NCBI GenBank assembly: GCA_963170055.1
Contig: CAUJGJ010000040.1
Location: 791,401 to 855,400, forward strand
From: Halisarca cf. caerulea
Lineage: Eukaryota; Porifera; Demospongiae; Chondrillida; Halisarcidae
Reading direction: 5' to 3'
Length of the DNA: 64,000 nucleotides
In this document: piece after piece, positions 1-11,495 of the stretch
Layout: each line of letters begins with the position of its first letter
Numbering within the stretch: the stretch's first letter is position 1
Position numbers and translations under genes: made by a program
Notes under the pieces: model-generated
Databases searched by the model: none
What the model was told of the DNA's origin: nothing
The model's input: only the letters and a program-made list of their open reading frames with translations

Positions 1-29
1 TATAGTACAGTACAAATAAACAAGAATAA

Positions 30-819
30 CGCAGGTATGTTATGGCAAAATTGAGGCTGAAAGGGGGCGTTTTGTGGTGTGACAAGGTATGCGATTAGAT
101 TATTACGCCTGAGACTGTTTATCACGGTCTGGCCATGTGACCACAGTTTAACACAACAATTATATGTCATTATAGGCTGAAACACGCGAGTATTTGAAGA
201 GTTTGCCTCTGTGGACATGTGAAGTCATGTGACAAAGGCCTAAAGAAGCATTCCAGTCCACAAGAATTTTAAGGCAAAAAAGGTGCGGGTCTAGATCTCT
301 ATACGTAGATACTTAAAACTTTGTCAGATTATCGCTAAAGGACGGAACTTCAAATTTTGATTTGGGGAAGATTGTCGATCCTTCCGTTCACTTTATGCGC
401 AGCTATTTGTTGCTATAACCGTTCTTTGCAATCAGAAATCCCTGGACATAACAGCCATGGAATGGAGCAGTGTTTTCCCCAAATCAGAAAAGTAATAAGA
501 TTTGGACATGTTCTGTATTCTGAATTCACTTGTGCGTTTAAATTCAGATGTTTTGACCCGCGCCTTTTGCGTTTTTTGCTTATTTTAGTATGGTTAAAAA
601 TCGACCATTTACAACACGTACAATATGTTTTTGGTTCTTTAAATTACATATACACAATATAGAAATGTTCGAAATACTATCTAGATGGTTCGAAATACTA
701 TCTAGATGCTTTCTTAAGTCTTTCCACCTTCGGGAAGAGAAAACAAGGCATTTTAAACGATCCATTCAAAAAGGGCAGCCATCTTGTTTTTTGGCGAAAA
801 GTGCCATAACATACCTGCG
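30..819 (+). mobile_element. MITE family A, copy 1 (about 790 bp)
   Basis: The element begins CGCAGGTATGTTATGGCAAAA and ends with the inverted counterpart (GCCATAACATACCTGCG). It is flanked on both sides by AA, a 2-bp target duplication. A second copy at 13991-14754 aligns in the same orientation over nearly its whole length. No transposase reading frame is present, so it is non-autonomous. Confidence 0.8.
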
Positions 820-1655
820 AAATACAACAACAAATTATTTTCAGATATAAACATAATTATATTTCAATGAGGTAATCGGAGTAATTATGACTATCATTGT
901 CATTGAATGCTATATAGCCACAAGGAGTTAGGTATATGACAGTTTGGGCTAAATATGGCAGACTGTCAGTTTGTGCTGTATGCTTGTTAGATTCAGTGGC
1001 CAAAGGGGAACCTGAATGAAATGATTAATCCAAAATCTCACAGCATGGTCAAAGTAGGCATATTCTCTACTCTTGTTGTGTATGAAAGGTTGTATGGTTG
1101 CATTTCGGTTTACTACCACAGACCAAATTATAACGGTAGGCCATCAGCCAAATGCCGTGCTTAGTCTTAGGATGGCCGCAGAATAAGTTCTATAATCTGA
1201 CATTTTGGTTGGTCAATTTTTGGCCTGTGATGAAAAATGACAAGATACACTAACCCTTTCTACTCTCAAACGATGAATGAAGAATGCAAGTCAATCAATC
1301 GATTCTTAAATATTAACCTTACATTCTTTAGTTTAGGTTCTTATAGCAGTGCTGATAGAGACTACGACGAATGCAGCCGTTTTGTTACTATAAATAGTAA
1401 CACCATTCTTCACTGGTAAAACCAAGCAAGGCACCACAACAATCAAGCCAATAGAGACTATTAATCACTAATGAGTGGTTTGATCTACTGAAATTGGACT
1501 CTGACTAAAACTCTCAAAGCAGTTTCTTGTGTGGAAGTAGTGCAGTGTGTGTTCCCACTGACTTTTGGCTATGTAGTTTCTGGTGCATAAATGTTTTCAC
1601 CATGTTACAGTCACATCTGATCATGTCTGACCAAATGTAGCATTGATCTGACATA
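820..1655. other. outer part of inverted-duplication arm, no gene seen
   Basis: No convincing coding exon. Bases around 865-1010 align in inverted orientation with about 26590-26735, sharing for example GGAGTAATTATGACTATCAT. This marks the outermost recognisable part of the duplication that also contains the two trefoil genes. Confidence 0.6.
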
Positions 1656-2200
1656 TGTGACCGTACTTGTGAAAACGGACCATTTCATGGGTCTTGCCAA
1701 TTTTGCATTTTTTGCATGATTTAATAGCGTTTCAAATGCACTACAACGTGAATCCACTTGCGCTGTTGTCGCAAGTTACGTTCTGGAGTTACATCTGAAT
1801 TTATTCCATTATCGCGTAAACTTTGCTTTTGAGCTATGAGAGTTAATGGTTCTATTTCCGTTAGTATGTATACTGTTAGTATACGGCATTTGTCACATGC
1901 AGGTCTTTTCCATTGTCTTTGTATACAGGCAGTGATTATGTCATTGACCGCAAGTTTAGATATGTGGAGAAAATGGCGGATTGTACGGATAAAAAGTGCT
2001 ATAACTCACTGAAAAGTGCTATAACTCACTGAAATTTAATCGTATCACACTGAAACTTCACAGAACGTTCCAAAATTGCCTAAGAAAAAGATATGCACAA
2101 AAAACGAATTCCGTGCACCTTGCAATAATTTAATATTTCAGCGCTGTTCTCAAATGTTTGCTTTACCGTGAAGTGGTCCCTTTTCGTAAGTATGGTCACA
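1656..2200 (+). mobile_element. MITE family H, copy 1 (545 bp)
   Basis: Terminal inverted repeats begin TGTGACCGTACTTGTGAAAA, and the right end reads AAGTATGGTCACA. Both sides are flanked by TA. Other copies are at 45921-46455 (same orientation) and 23075-24926 (opposite orientation, enlarged by a nested insertion). No coding capacity was seen. Confidence 0.8.
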
Positions 2201-2376
2201 TATTAGCAGAACAAGCATGAAGTGTTAAAATTGGGTCTGCTACCATTCAAACCTCAAGTTCCAGTCATGATGAAATATGCTATAAAGTACCAAAGATCAA
2301 AATTCTTGCATTTGACCAAGACTTTCAAGCAAGAATGAAAGACCTTGAAATTCGTATCTAAACTAATGGAAGATAT

Positions 2377-2606
2377 TTTGAAGTATGTACTAGTACATCA
2401 CTGTAGGATATTGAAGTTTATAATAATATATTATTAGTACGTTACTGAAGGATATTTAAGTTTATACTAGTACATTACTGAAGGATATTGAAGTTTATAC
2501 TAGTACATCACTGAAGGGTATTGAAGTTTATACAAGTACATTACTGAAGGGTATTGAAGTTTATATTAGTTCATTCTGAAGGATATTGAAGTTAATACCA
2601 GTACAT
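2377..2606 (+). repeat. 33-bp minisatellite, about 6 imperfect units
   Basis: The unit is close to TACTAGTACATTACTGAAGG followed by ATATTGAAGTTTA, repeated about six to seven times with small indels. A shorter diverged form lies in inverted orientation near 25490-25560, inside the other arm of the inverted duplication, so the seed of the array predates the duplication. Confidence 0.75.
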
Positions 2607-2927
2607 GGCGGACATGGAAACATGGAAATCTGGTAGTTCAACCAGCCACGTATTTTGATGAAGCTACGTGAAAACTCCTACATCCTGCATTAATATTAAT
2701 GTTGCTGTTTCATTTAGTAATTACACACTGTACCCAGTCCAACCCACCTCTGACTAGCTCTAGATCTATGACGGTCTAGTCCATGTATGCCTAGCCCTAT
2801 GCCTGTCTAGCCTTAAGCATATCTATCCATATGCCTGTCCAGCTCTGAGCAGCAAACAATCCTACCTTGTTCCAATGTTTATTGACAATTCACATCTTTT
2901 GCACATTTTCAAATGGTTTTTATATGG

Positions 2928-3048
<121 letters not shown>

Positions 3049-3371
3049 AATATTTATACAAATATAATGAACTGTAGTCAATCAGGAGCATTGACCAGAA
3101 CAGACAAGTCCAATTAGCTAGTAATGAGCACAAGTGACCATAATGACTCTAATTACATGTATAGGGTTGGCCCACACAAAGACAACTGTACTTGGATGTG
3201 ATATCTGTTGACACTCACTGCTAGGGACTCCTGTACCAGGCAGCGCTAGTATGTGTACTGTGGAGTATTTTAGACAGCTACTATTTATGAAAGCCAAGTA
3301 CAACCAGCCCCAGAGTAACAGCTATTTTCAGAACTAATATTGGAATCTTCTATGTGGAATTCGATAGCAGA

Positions 3372-4625
3372 ATGTACATCATTGTAACCATACTTCTTCC
3401 TCTTGTGGGAGTATGTTTTGCCAAACCAGGATGCGATCCCTCGGCTAGAGTGGACTGTGGTGAGATGCACCAAAGAGTGGTGGTATTAGTTGTTAGGTAA
3501 CAGTATAGTCTTTTCAGAACAGCTACTGCTTTCTGTTGGATTATCAATTTCACGTACAATTTTAACTCCTTTATTAAAGGATACTACGGTATCTCAGAAG
3601 GCCAGTGCACAGTAGACAGAAAGTGCTGTTGGAATGAAGATGAGAAGGTACAAACTACTATATACTACCATCTTAAGTATTGCCAGCACTGAGAACAACA
3701 TGGGCAGTATCAATACACATTTAAAATAATGATTTCTGTGTGTATTTATGTAAGCATATCTTTTGAGTTCACACCCTCGTCATGTAGGAATTCACAAATG
3801 GCTGGTAACAATTTTACCTATTCAGTATCCTTTGAATATCACAGATATGTTATGTGCATATAGTGGGACTTCTGTATACAGTAGTTGTATATCTGACTAC
3901 TTAGGAGTGAGATAGCATTTACATTTGGGCCTCTGTAACTTAGTCAACAAGCCAACAAGTAATTCGAGTTAAAAACTTGTGGGGGCTGCCGCCCCACACA
4001 CTCGAAACACTTGCAAAGCATTGGAGTGTAAGTGCACAGCTGAACATTCATTGAACATACTGTTTATTGTAACTGGATGATTGTTTTGAAAACAATTGCC
4101 ATATTGGGCAATTGTTTTCAACTCATTTCTGTATAAATTCATACTTCTCTATTACTATTATATAAATTCTCTATTATAAGACTTTTCTTCAAATCCATAT
4201 TATATATATATATATATATATATATAATATGGATTTGAAGAAAGAATGTCCGATATATATATATATATATATATATCGGACGAGTGTTACACACCGGAAG
4301 TCCAAATGAAAACAATATAGGGGGTGCCTCAGAGAGTCAGGGCTTGTGCAAAAGGAGCAGAGTATATGCACAAAACAATATAGGAATAAGGGCATAGTAA
4401 ATTGCAAACTTTGCATTCTTGTCTTATAGCACAAATCGATTATAGGGGGCAATTATTGAAATCAAATTTAGTGCCTGCCATTATGTTTTATTCCTATCTA
4501 TCTGCCAATGATACAAATTTTGCCGACAATGCAGAAGAGAGTTTACATTCTTGGATGTTTTCAGGGGCTGCCACAGGCAGCCCCTATATTGTTTTCTTTT
4601 GGACTTCCGGTGTGTAACGCTCGTC

Positions 4626-4669
<44 letters not shown>

Positions 4670-7600
4670 ATATGGATTTGAAGAAAAATCTTTTGATAGA
4701 AATTTTATATAATAGTAATAGAGAAGTATGAATTTATACAGGAACAAGTTATAGGAATTGTTTTGAAAACAATTGCCAAATATAGCAATTGTTTTCAAAC
4801 TTATCGCCCAGTTACAATAAACAACATGTTCTATGAATGTTCAGCTGTGCACTTACACTCCAATGCTTTGCAAGTGATTCAAGTGCGTGGGTTGGCTGCC
4901 CCCACAAGTTTTTAACTCAAATTACTTGTTATGATCATGTAAATTGCTTACGAGATACTTTGGCAGATTTTGTTAGCCTTTATTGCCATTAGGCATGTCA
5001 GCTAAATATAATAGGGAGATTATAGCAATATCGTTACTACCTACAAAGATGGTAAATTCACGCGTTTCATATCAAAATGTTCCTTACATGCAGGTACGCA
5101 CTTTTGTACTTTAGTGATAAGGATGGGAAGAGAATTTGTGTAGCGTGCATACTGTGCAACTCTATCTTTCCCATAAAGTGTTCATATGCAGGTAAAGTAA
5201 AATTTGTGTGTTGCATTTGATTTGCAATTTCTCAGGACGTACCATGGTGCTTTTATGATGATGCTGAAACTTGTTTCAAATATAATGTCCCCAAATTTGA
5301 ATGTGGTAAGTGGATGTTCTAGCAATACTTATGAAGCACAGTAGATTCTCTACAATCTACCAACATTTCACTTGTTAGATCACTTTACACTATGCAAATA
5401 TTGTGCATGAATTAGCTAAGATTATAATAAATTTGAGTTAAAAACCTTCCACCCTTTTCAGCATGTAATGATTTTACAGTACTTTGCTGCAGATTAGCAG
5501 ACATTCACTACATCTGCACCTAAAATGGGGATGCAACTGTGTTAGTGGTAGCATTTTAAACACATCTTGTACCATATGCTGTATGCACCCAATTTCCAGT
5601 GGGACATCAAAATAGTATACATCGCATGCATTCTGGTTGTAATTTAATGTTACTTTTTGTGGTAACTTGAACGCTACATCAATGGAAAGGCTAAAGATAG
5701 GGCTATCTAAGGATATAATACTATATATAAAAGTGATGTCTCAATTTCAAAGTTTGGAGCAAATCGATCTCAAAGAACACGGACGAAACTATTGGGTGAA
5801 CAAAAAATTGAACTTCCTTGATAGAAGACACAAGGCACATGAAAGTGTCAATCTTGTATTATTTAGAAAGGGGTATTCATACCACTTCCTGTTTCTCAAA
5901 AGAAGACATGAGGCACATGGAGGTGTAAATTCTTGTAGCCTTTAGAATAAAAGGCGGTTCATACCACTTCTGGTTTCTTATGGTGCAAGATGTGTTAAAT
6001 CTCTTTGTGAAAAGTACAGTTTCATATATAATAACACACTATTCAAGGAACTAGGAATAACCTGGTTAATTTTAGGGTGTTGCCTATTAAGCTGGAACAT
6101 TCCTTTATTTTGTCAACACATTTCACACCGATGACTACGCATGTGGGACATGTCTGCGCTAATTCAAAGGTGTGAAAATTTCGGTCATTTTTACAGCTTC
6201 TGTTCTCAACTTTCAGAAGCTTCAGAGCGACAAAAGTAGGCTTAACACGTAGGGAGACACATAAGCGTTTCAACGATTACCCTTTTGAAAGACCTGCTTC
6301 AAGCGCGCAGAAGCTACTAAGGTTTTACTAGCCCCTACTAAAAAGTGAAACGCTTAGGGTGATAGATGGTGGAGCGCTTTTAAGACTCCTTTTTCACATA
6401 AATCGCTATAGTAAAACATTTACTAACTTTTCCATGCGGCAGCAAAAACAATTCCTCTCCAAAGTCGAGATCTGTAATATTGGCCCTCAAAAGACAAACT
6501 TCAAGCGTCTATAACTTGGGACAGGAACAAAAGCTCTCTTGCTGCCACATGGAAAAGTTGTATCCTTCAGATGGCTCAAAGTTGGCACCATGAAACTGCC
6601 TCTAGCTTGTTCCCTCGTGCATCACCCAGCCGAAAACTAAAATTCTGAAGAACATTCAGTTCGGTCACAAGCGAGCATGTGACACAGCAACCGTGACGAC
6701 ACAAAACGTCACTAAACATGGATTTGGCACTCGTATACGCCCGAATATCAGCCTAAATCACGAGATAAATGTGTGACTAATAACTTATAGGCGCCGAAAT
6801 ATAATATTTCATCACTATGCAAACTCAGGAGCGTTATCATAACAAATCTGGACATGTCCCACATGCGTATCGGTGTTTATCCCATGAATGTGTATACATT
6901 GTCAGTTAAGCCTGACATATTGGTGTAAATACATTGTGTATTTCAACAGGCTACATAGGAATCACCGAAAAGCAATGCACCGACAAGGGATGCTGCTGGC
7001 AGGAGACGAGTGAGAATGTTAGTTTTAGCTTGCATTGTTTGGAAATGTACATGTACTTGAACAACTCCCACACTACGCTAACTATGCAGGGTACGCCATG
7101 GTGCTTCAAATCTTCAGCGGTGGCCGCCACATGTGATGATATAACTATTAAAACAGACTGTGGTGAGTGCACCCTACAGTAAGGGTATGCAACATTAACT
7201 GGCAGAAGAGGTGAACCTAAGAAAGTAACAGGTTTCTCCGTATGTAGTTATGTAGCTGCCTTTCCAGGACACGCATTGCTGTATACTTGTCTGCTGTTTA
7301 GATAAAGCTATTTACCCCATATTATACTTTTATATGGTGGTATGATGTAATCCTGTTGCAGCTTAAGTGAACAATTACCCTGCATTTTGAGGCTTTGTGC
7401 TACCATTAATTTTATTCATTACTAATAATAATCATTATTGCAAACACTGAATACTCTTATGCAGGTATAACATGGGCCTATTCTGTAAACATAGGGGCGT
7501 TGTGTGGTTTACAAAGGAATTTGATTGAATAGTATCAAGTTTTACTAATGTACATATATTAATCATGTGAATGTTTATGATATCACTTGAAATGTAGCCC

Positions 7601-8592
7601 TTCTTGTTCTCAAACCGAAGTGAATTGTATCGAATGTTGCAATAGTCTGCGCATTTCGTGTTTTCAAAATGTTCTAATAGTTATTCGTTCATGCTAGAAG
7701 AAAGATCAATTTCACAGACCGTTTACCTTTGGTTGATGACGTCATCATATCATGTGACCGGCTTGTGACAAAACGGCGAGAGAGAATTTTGCAATGAGTG
7801 AAATTCTTTCGAAAACCCGGTCATCTAAACGGTTGTGTAGAGGAGCCATGTTGCGGGAATTTGATCACAATAGATAAAACTAAATTTTCACCGCTGTCGA
7901 TTATGATAGCATGCTCCAATCCCGACATGTACACAAGTTTGTGGTTTTACTCTGTGTCAAAAACAACATTTTGATGGACATCTCAGGAACGAAAGAGAAT
8001 GGTAAGTTTGATAGCGGTGAAAATTTAATTGGATATTGATGTTAGAATATTCTTGACAAAGCATGGCTGTTTTAAACGATGGTTTACATGACCGGGTTTT
8101 GCAATAAAGTTATTTTTAAGGTCCGAATCTGTGGTCATTTATTTGGCTTTGTGAAGTATTGACAACAAAGTTAAGTGAATTGGTGTAGAATTGAATAGTT
8201 ATTAATGTTAGTATGCTTTTTGTATTACATAAGTACATTAAATGCATGAATAGGGGGGGTTGATTTCAGCCAACTTTAGGGCGGCCGTTTTGGTAACACT
8301 GCACATGTTGCACGTGTCACAGCTGCGTATACAAAGTTGATATGTTACACTCACTACCATAGTATGTATTTCATAATGTATAGGTAGCTACAAACCTGGT
8401 ATCAACAAAGAGGAGTGTGAAGCAAAAGGTTGTTGCTGGCAGGAGTCTGATGAGCAGGTGTGTCGATGTATTGTTGATGTAATGGTAGTACAGCTACGTG
8501 TGCATCCACTATACATATATATGCACTATATATTGTACTCTATTCTGCAGGGTATCCCGTGGTGCTTTCATCGCCTCGTTTACAATCTCTGA
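3372..8592 (+). CDS. secreted three-trefoil (P-type) domain protein, copy 1; 7 exons, 160 aa
   Basis: Exons 3372-3459, 3580-3647, 5236-5305, 6950-7017, 7090-7162, 8384-8457 and 8551-8592 (stop TGA) join to 483 nt in frame, with GT/AG at every junction. Residues 1-17 (MYIIVTILLPLVGVCFA) look like a signal peptide. Three P-type domains follow at residues 21-58, 65-104 and 113-153. Each has the six-cysteine pattern C-x7-9-C-G...GI-x4-C-x3-5-CCW...PWCF, giving 18 cysteines. Each domain is split by a phase-0 intron between CCW and PWCF, and domains are joined by phase-1 introns, as expected of shuffled modules. Trefoil proteins are typically secreted, mucus-associated or lectin-like; the role here is inferred. 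The large introns hold MITEs and hairpin elements. Exon boundaries are by eye, but the structure repeats exactly in the - strand copy, which supports them strongly. Confidence 0.88.
3955..4323 (+). mobile_element. hairpin-rich repeat (family X), left copy
   Basis: Starts ACAAGTAATTCGAGTTAAAA and runs through a GGGGGCTGCCGCCCC hairpin, an AACAATTGCC/GGCAATTGTT palindrome and a TA tract to ACAATATAGGGG. It is closely related to 63002-63345. The corresponding intron of the - strand paralogue (around 22020) lacks it, so it is an insertion. Confidence 0.7.
4563..4929 (-). mobile_element. hairpin-rich repeat (family X), right copy, inverted
   Basis: The reverse complement matches 3955-4323 and 63002-63345, including the terminal GGGGCTGCCTGTGGCAGCCC hairpin. 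About 240 bp separate it from the left copy. Most of that spacer (about 4325-4500) is ancestral intron shared with 21840-22010 of the - arm, so the pair looks like two opposite insertions or a composite fold-back. Confidence 0.7.
6138..6867 (+). mobile_element. MITE family E, copy 1 (730 bp)
   Basis: Perfect ends CGCATGTGGGACATGTC and GACATGTCCCACATGCG, flanked by TA. The paralogous intron on the - strand (around 14790) has the empty site with a single TA, so insertion and target duplication can be read directly. Related copies: 42360-43853 (full, with nested insert) and fragments at 9003-9112, 12568-13050 and 52441-52850. Confidence 0.88.
7460..8327 (+). mobile_element. MITE family D, copy 1 (868 bp)
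   Basis: Ends TGCAGGTATAACATG and CAGCTGCG, flanked by TA. Inverted copies lie at 49969-50824 and 53347-54209. The corresponding intron of the - strand trefoil gene (near 13435) lacks it, leaving a short TTACAAAG junction. No transposase frame. Confidence 0.82.
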
Positions 8593-9184
8593 GGAGCAGT
8601 ACAAGAAGACTTTAGCATTCATACAGAAGTCTAACATTAAAAATAGATTAAGCAATCTTTATACCCATAACAAACTATTTCTTAGAAATCTATCACTTAC
8701 CAGTAAGTTTCACCACGATATTAAATATAATGTAAGATTATACATTTAGACAAAGAATTATTGGAATTGAACAGTCATATCTATATAATGCTATATATAT
8801 GGCATTAGTGTATTTTGTATCCTTAATAATTTTACATGTGATGGAAATTACTGCACAAAACTTGTCTCTGTTCTTTAGCATTGTAATTTATAAGGAAGCA
8901 ATGTTAGCTACAAAGTTACCACCTTATGTTATGTAGGAAACTGAAAGAGCTTTGAATTTTGCAGTAACTATAAAATATGCATGAGGAACAATGACCACAT
9001 GTGGAAGATGTCCAGATTGTTATGATAAGGCTCATTGGAGTGCATAGTGATAAAAGTTGATGTTCGCCACATATATTTGCTGTTAGTCACGCAGTTCGCT
9101 CGTGATAAATGTACATACCAAGCTTCTTTAAGTTATTTGAACATGAACAATATTACATGTTTGTTACTACTTGTAAGCATTTTA
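8593..9184. other. 3' flank of trefoil gene 1
   Basis: Similarity to the - arm continues past the stop codon to about 8690, presumably 3' UTR. After that no gene is visible. About 9003-9112 is a diverged family E fragment (CCACATGTGGAAGATGTCCAG). Confidence 0.5.
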
Positions 9185-10015
9185 AGGTTCTTTATAATGT
9201 TGTGCAATTTACAATACCTGAAGGACAACGTATAGGAAGAGAACAAAAACACCGGTGGGCACTGGGAAAAGCTCAAAGGGGAACAGCAAACATATTAGTA
9301 CTATAGTAAACTGGATTATCTAGCGATTGTATGTTGCAGAAGTGAAAAGTCTCTTCCATTCGTAATCAAATTATAAAACAATGCAAGAGCAAAATCGCTG
9401 CAAATTTGAATTTCATCTAACCTTCGATTTTCAACTTCCCCAACATGGAATTGAAATCGGAATAATACCAGTAAACAAAAGTATGGCAAAAACCACTGTT
9501 GAAAATCGTCCCAATGGTTGAAGTGAAAGGCATGACCAAAATTCCTCCGAGATCAATGCAAAGATCCATTACTCTTGAATCTACCGCGCATGTGGTGATG
9601 CCCTAATGTGTCATAATTATTATTATCACATGATATTCTTGTGATTAAGCTTCTTGATCACCTTGTTGGGCATGTCAACAAAAACGTTGGTGGACGGTGG
9701 GAAAGAGCTTTTGAATGGACAAAATCTCCTTTAAAAGTGAGTTATCGATAAAATCTAGCGATTCCATGTTGCGGAAGTTGAAACTCGAAGGTTGGACGAA
9801 ATTCAGACTTGCAGTAGTTTTGCTCTTGTGCTCACGAATGGAAGAGACTTTTCACTCCTGGAACATACAATTGCTAGATAATTCAGTTTACTATGGTTCT
9901 AATAGGTTTGCTGTTCCCTGTTGAGCTTTTCCCAGTGACCACCGGCGTTTTTGTTCCCTTCCTATATGTTTTTCTTTAGGTATTGTAAATTGCTCGAAAT
10001 TGTAAAGAACCTTAA
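9185..10015. repeat. long hairpin (fold-back) element, arms about 370 bp
   Basis: The left half (9185-9590) and right half (about 9610-10015) are inverted copies. Examples are GTGAAAAGTCTCTTCCATTC at about 9341 and its complement at about 9838, and the GGAAGTTGAAA/TTTCAACTTCC blocks nearer the centre. Host sequence at 9115-9185 recurs inverted at about 10330-10400, so the whole region has a larger palindromic layout. A read-through transcript would fold into a long hairpin RNA. Confidence 0.75.
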
Positions 10016-10019
10016 AACG

Positions 10020-10132
10020 CGCAATAGTTACCACATGGCTCCTTGGGGAGTAACCGGTTTACTGACCGAACACCCGAGGGATGAGGTCAGTAAACATGTT
10101 GCTCCCCAAGGAAGCCATGTGATAACTATTTT
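10020..10132. mobile_element. small hairpin MITE (about 110 bp)
   Basis: Inverted ends AATAGTTACCACATGGCTCC and GGAAGCCATGTGATAACTAT, with a second inner pair GGTTTACTGACC/GGTCAGTAAAC. Only one copy was recognised in this window. Confidence 0.6.
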
Positions 10133-10789
10133 ATCTCCTTTTAACACTTAAAGACAGCTACTCTGCTATTGTTGCTGTACATTGTGGAAGTTGTTATTGC
10201 AACCTTTTGCGCATTAATTGACAACTTTTAATTGTTATGACAAACTGGGCACTTGTAGGTTACTGCCCTGACCGCAGGGATGGTACACGATTTACCACCC
10301 AGGCGGTGCCTTTGATGTATGACATCATTGGGAGATAATTACAATTATTAACAAAAGCATAGTATTGTTCATGTTCAAATAACTTAAAGGCTGAACCGTT
10401 CACCATCTGCGGTAAAAAAAAAAGATATAAAGCTTGGTATATATATCGCGCCATGTACCGCATGCAACATTGTAGGTGAAAATATCTACAGTATTCTATC
10501 CAAGTCAGTTATAATGTATGTGTATGTAGTAAAAGCTGTTAAACCTAATCATTACATGATGTCACATTCTCTGTGACCATCATACTCAACCCTTTTCGAA
10601 GAATGCTTTAAGTTACAACTTTATATCATCCAATACAAGTGTCATACTTCTGTCACTAAAGTAAGATCAAAATCAAGACAGCATGTGTATGATTCTACCA
10701 TAGACATGGCCATGCAGAATCACCCAAAAAAGGTTTCACATTTTGGGCATAACTGCCAAACTTCCATGCTGTGGATGACCTTGAATTGG

Positions 10790-11170
10790 CAGGGCCGCAT
10801 TTAGGGGGGGGTGGGGGGGGGGGCATTCGCCCCCCCTTGGAGATCTGTTGCCCCCCCTTGGAGATCTGCTGCCTCCCTAAACTTGTATCTCAGCATATAC
10901 ACTAAGGGTTCCTGAAAGGCATGAATTGTTGGAAAATGGATGAAAAACAAGCTTTTATGCTATAATTTTGAAAATTTTTCTCAAGATCACTGTCACCAAT
11001 CCCCTAACCCCCCTTGAATTGTACATAAATAACATTGTTGCCTACTGTATAATACCCCCCCCCCCCCCGGTCTCTGTACACCTATAAACTCCCATATTGT
11101 GTTGCCCCCCCTAAGATTTTAGGAAGCTCAATTTGCCCCCCCCTAGCCCCGAATCCTGTATGCAGCCCTG
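10790..11170. mobile_element. hAT-like MITE with G/C homopolymer tracts
   Basis: Termini CAGGGCCGCATTTAGG and CCTGTATGCAGCCCTG are inverted repeats of the CAGGG type common in hAT elements. Long G runs lie near the left end and C runs elsewhere. A 13-bp direct repeat GACCTTGAATTGG flanks the region at 10777-10789 and 11176-11188, slightly outside the right TIR, so the exact target duplication is uncertain. Confidence 0.6.
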
Positions 11171-11495
11171 ATTGGGACCTTGAATTGGTACTCAGCACAA
11201 TCTTCACATTACTGTGTGTGCATTCGCCCATGTTATAAGTCTAAATCCTGCAGAGTACAGAAATAGGATGAAGATTTACCCTAAACAACGTTGTCCAACA
11301 ATGGTCACTGTATATTTGTCAGTTTTCACCCGATCGATTCCATTCTTCCTTCAAATGAAATACCACATACGGAATTATTTATCCTATAGCCAAATAGATG
11401 ATTCCAAGAATTTATCTGTGAAAACCTCATACTTCACGTGATTTGGTCACAATTATTCAAGAAGCTCTCTAAGATGATTCCCAGAAGTCAAAGCA

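Noticed and set aside
357..850. + strand frames in MITE family A
   Set aside because: They lie within a non-coding repeat; the first begins at TTG, and the second copy (13991-14754) does not keep the frame.
8498..8749. Frame continuing past PWCF through GAFIASFTISEEQYKK
   Set aside because: It is the alternative frame over the last trefoil exon. The trefoil frame stops at 8590-8592, and the cysteine pattern decides the frame.
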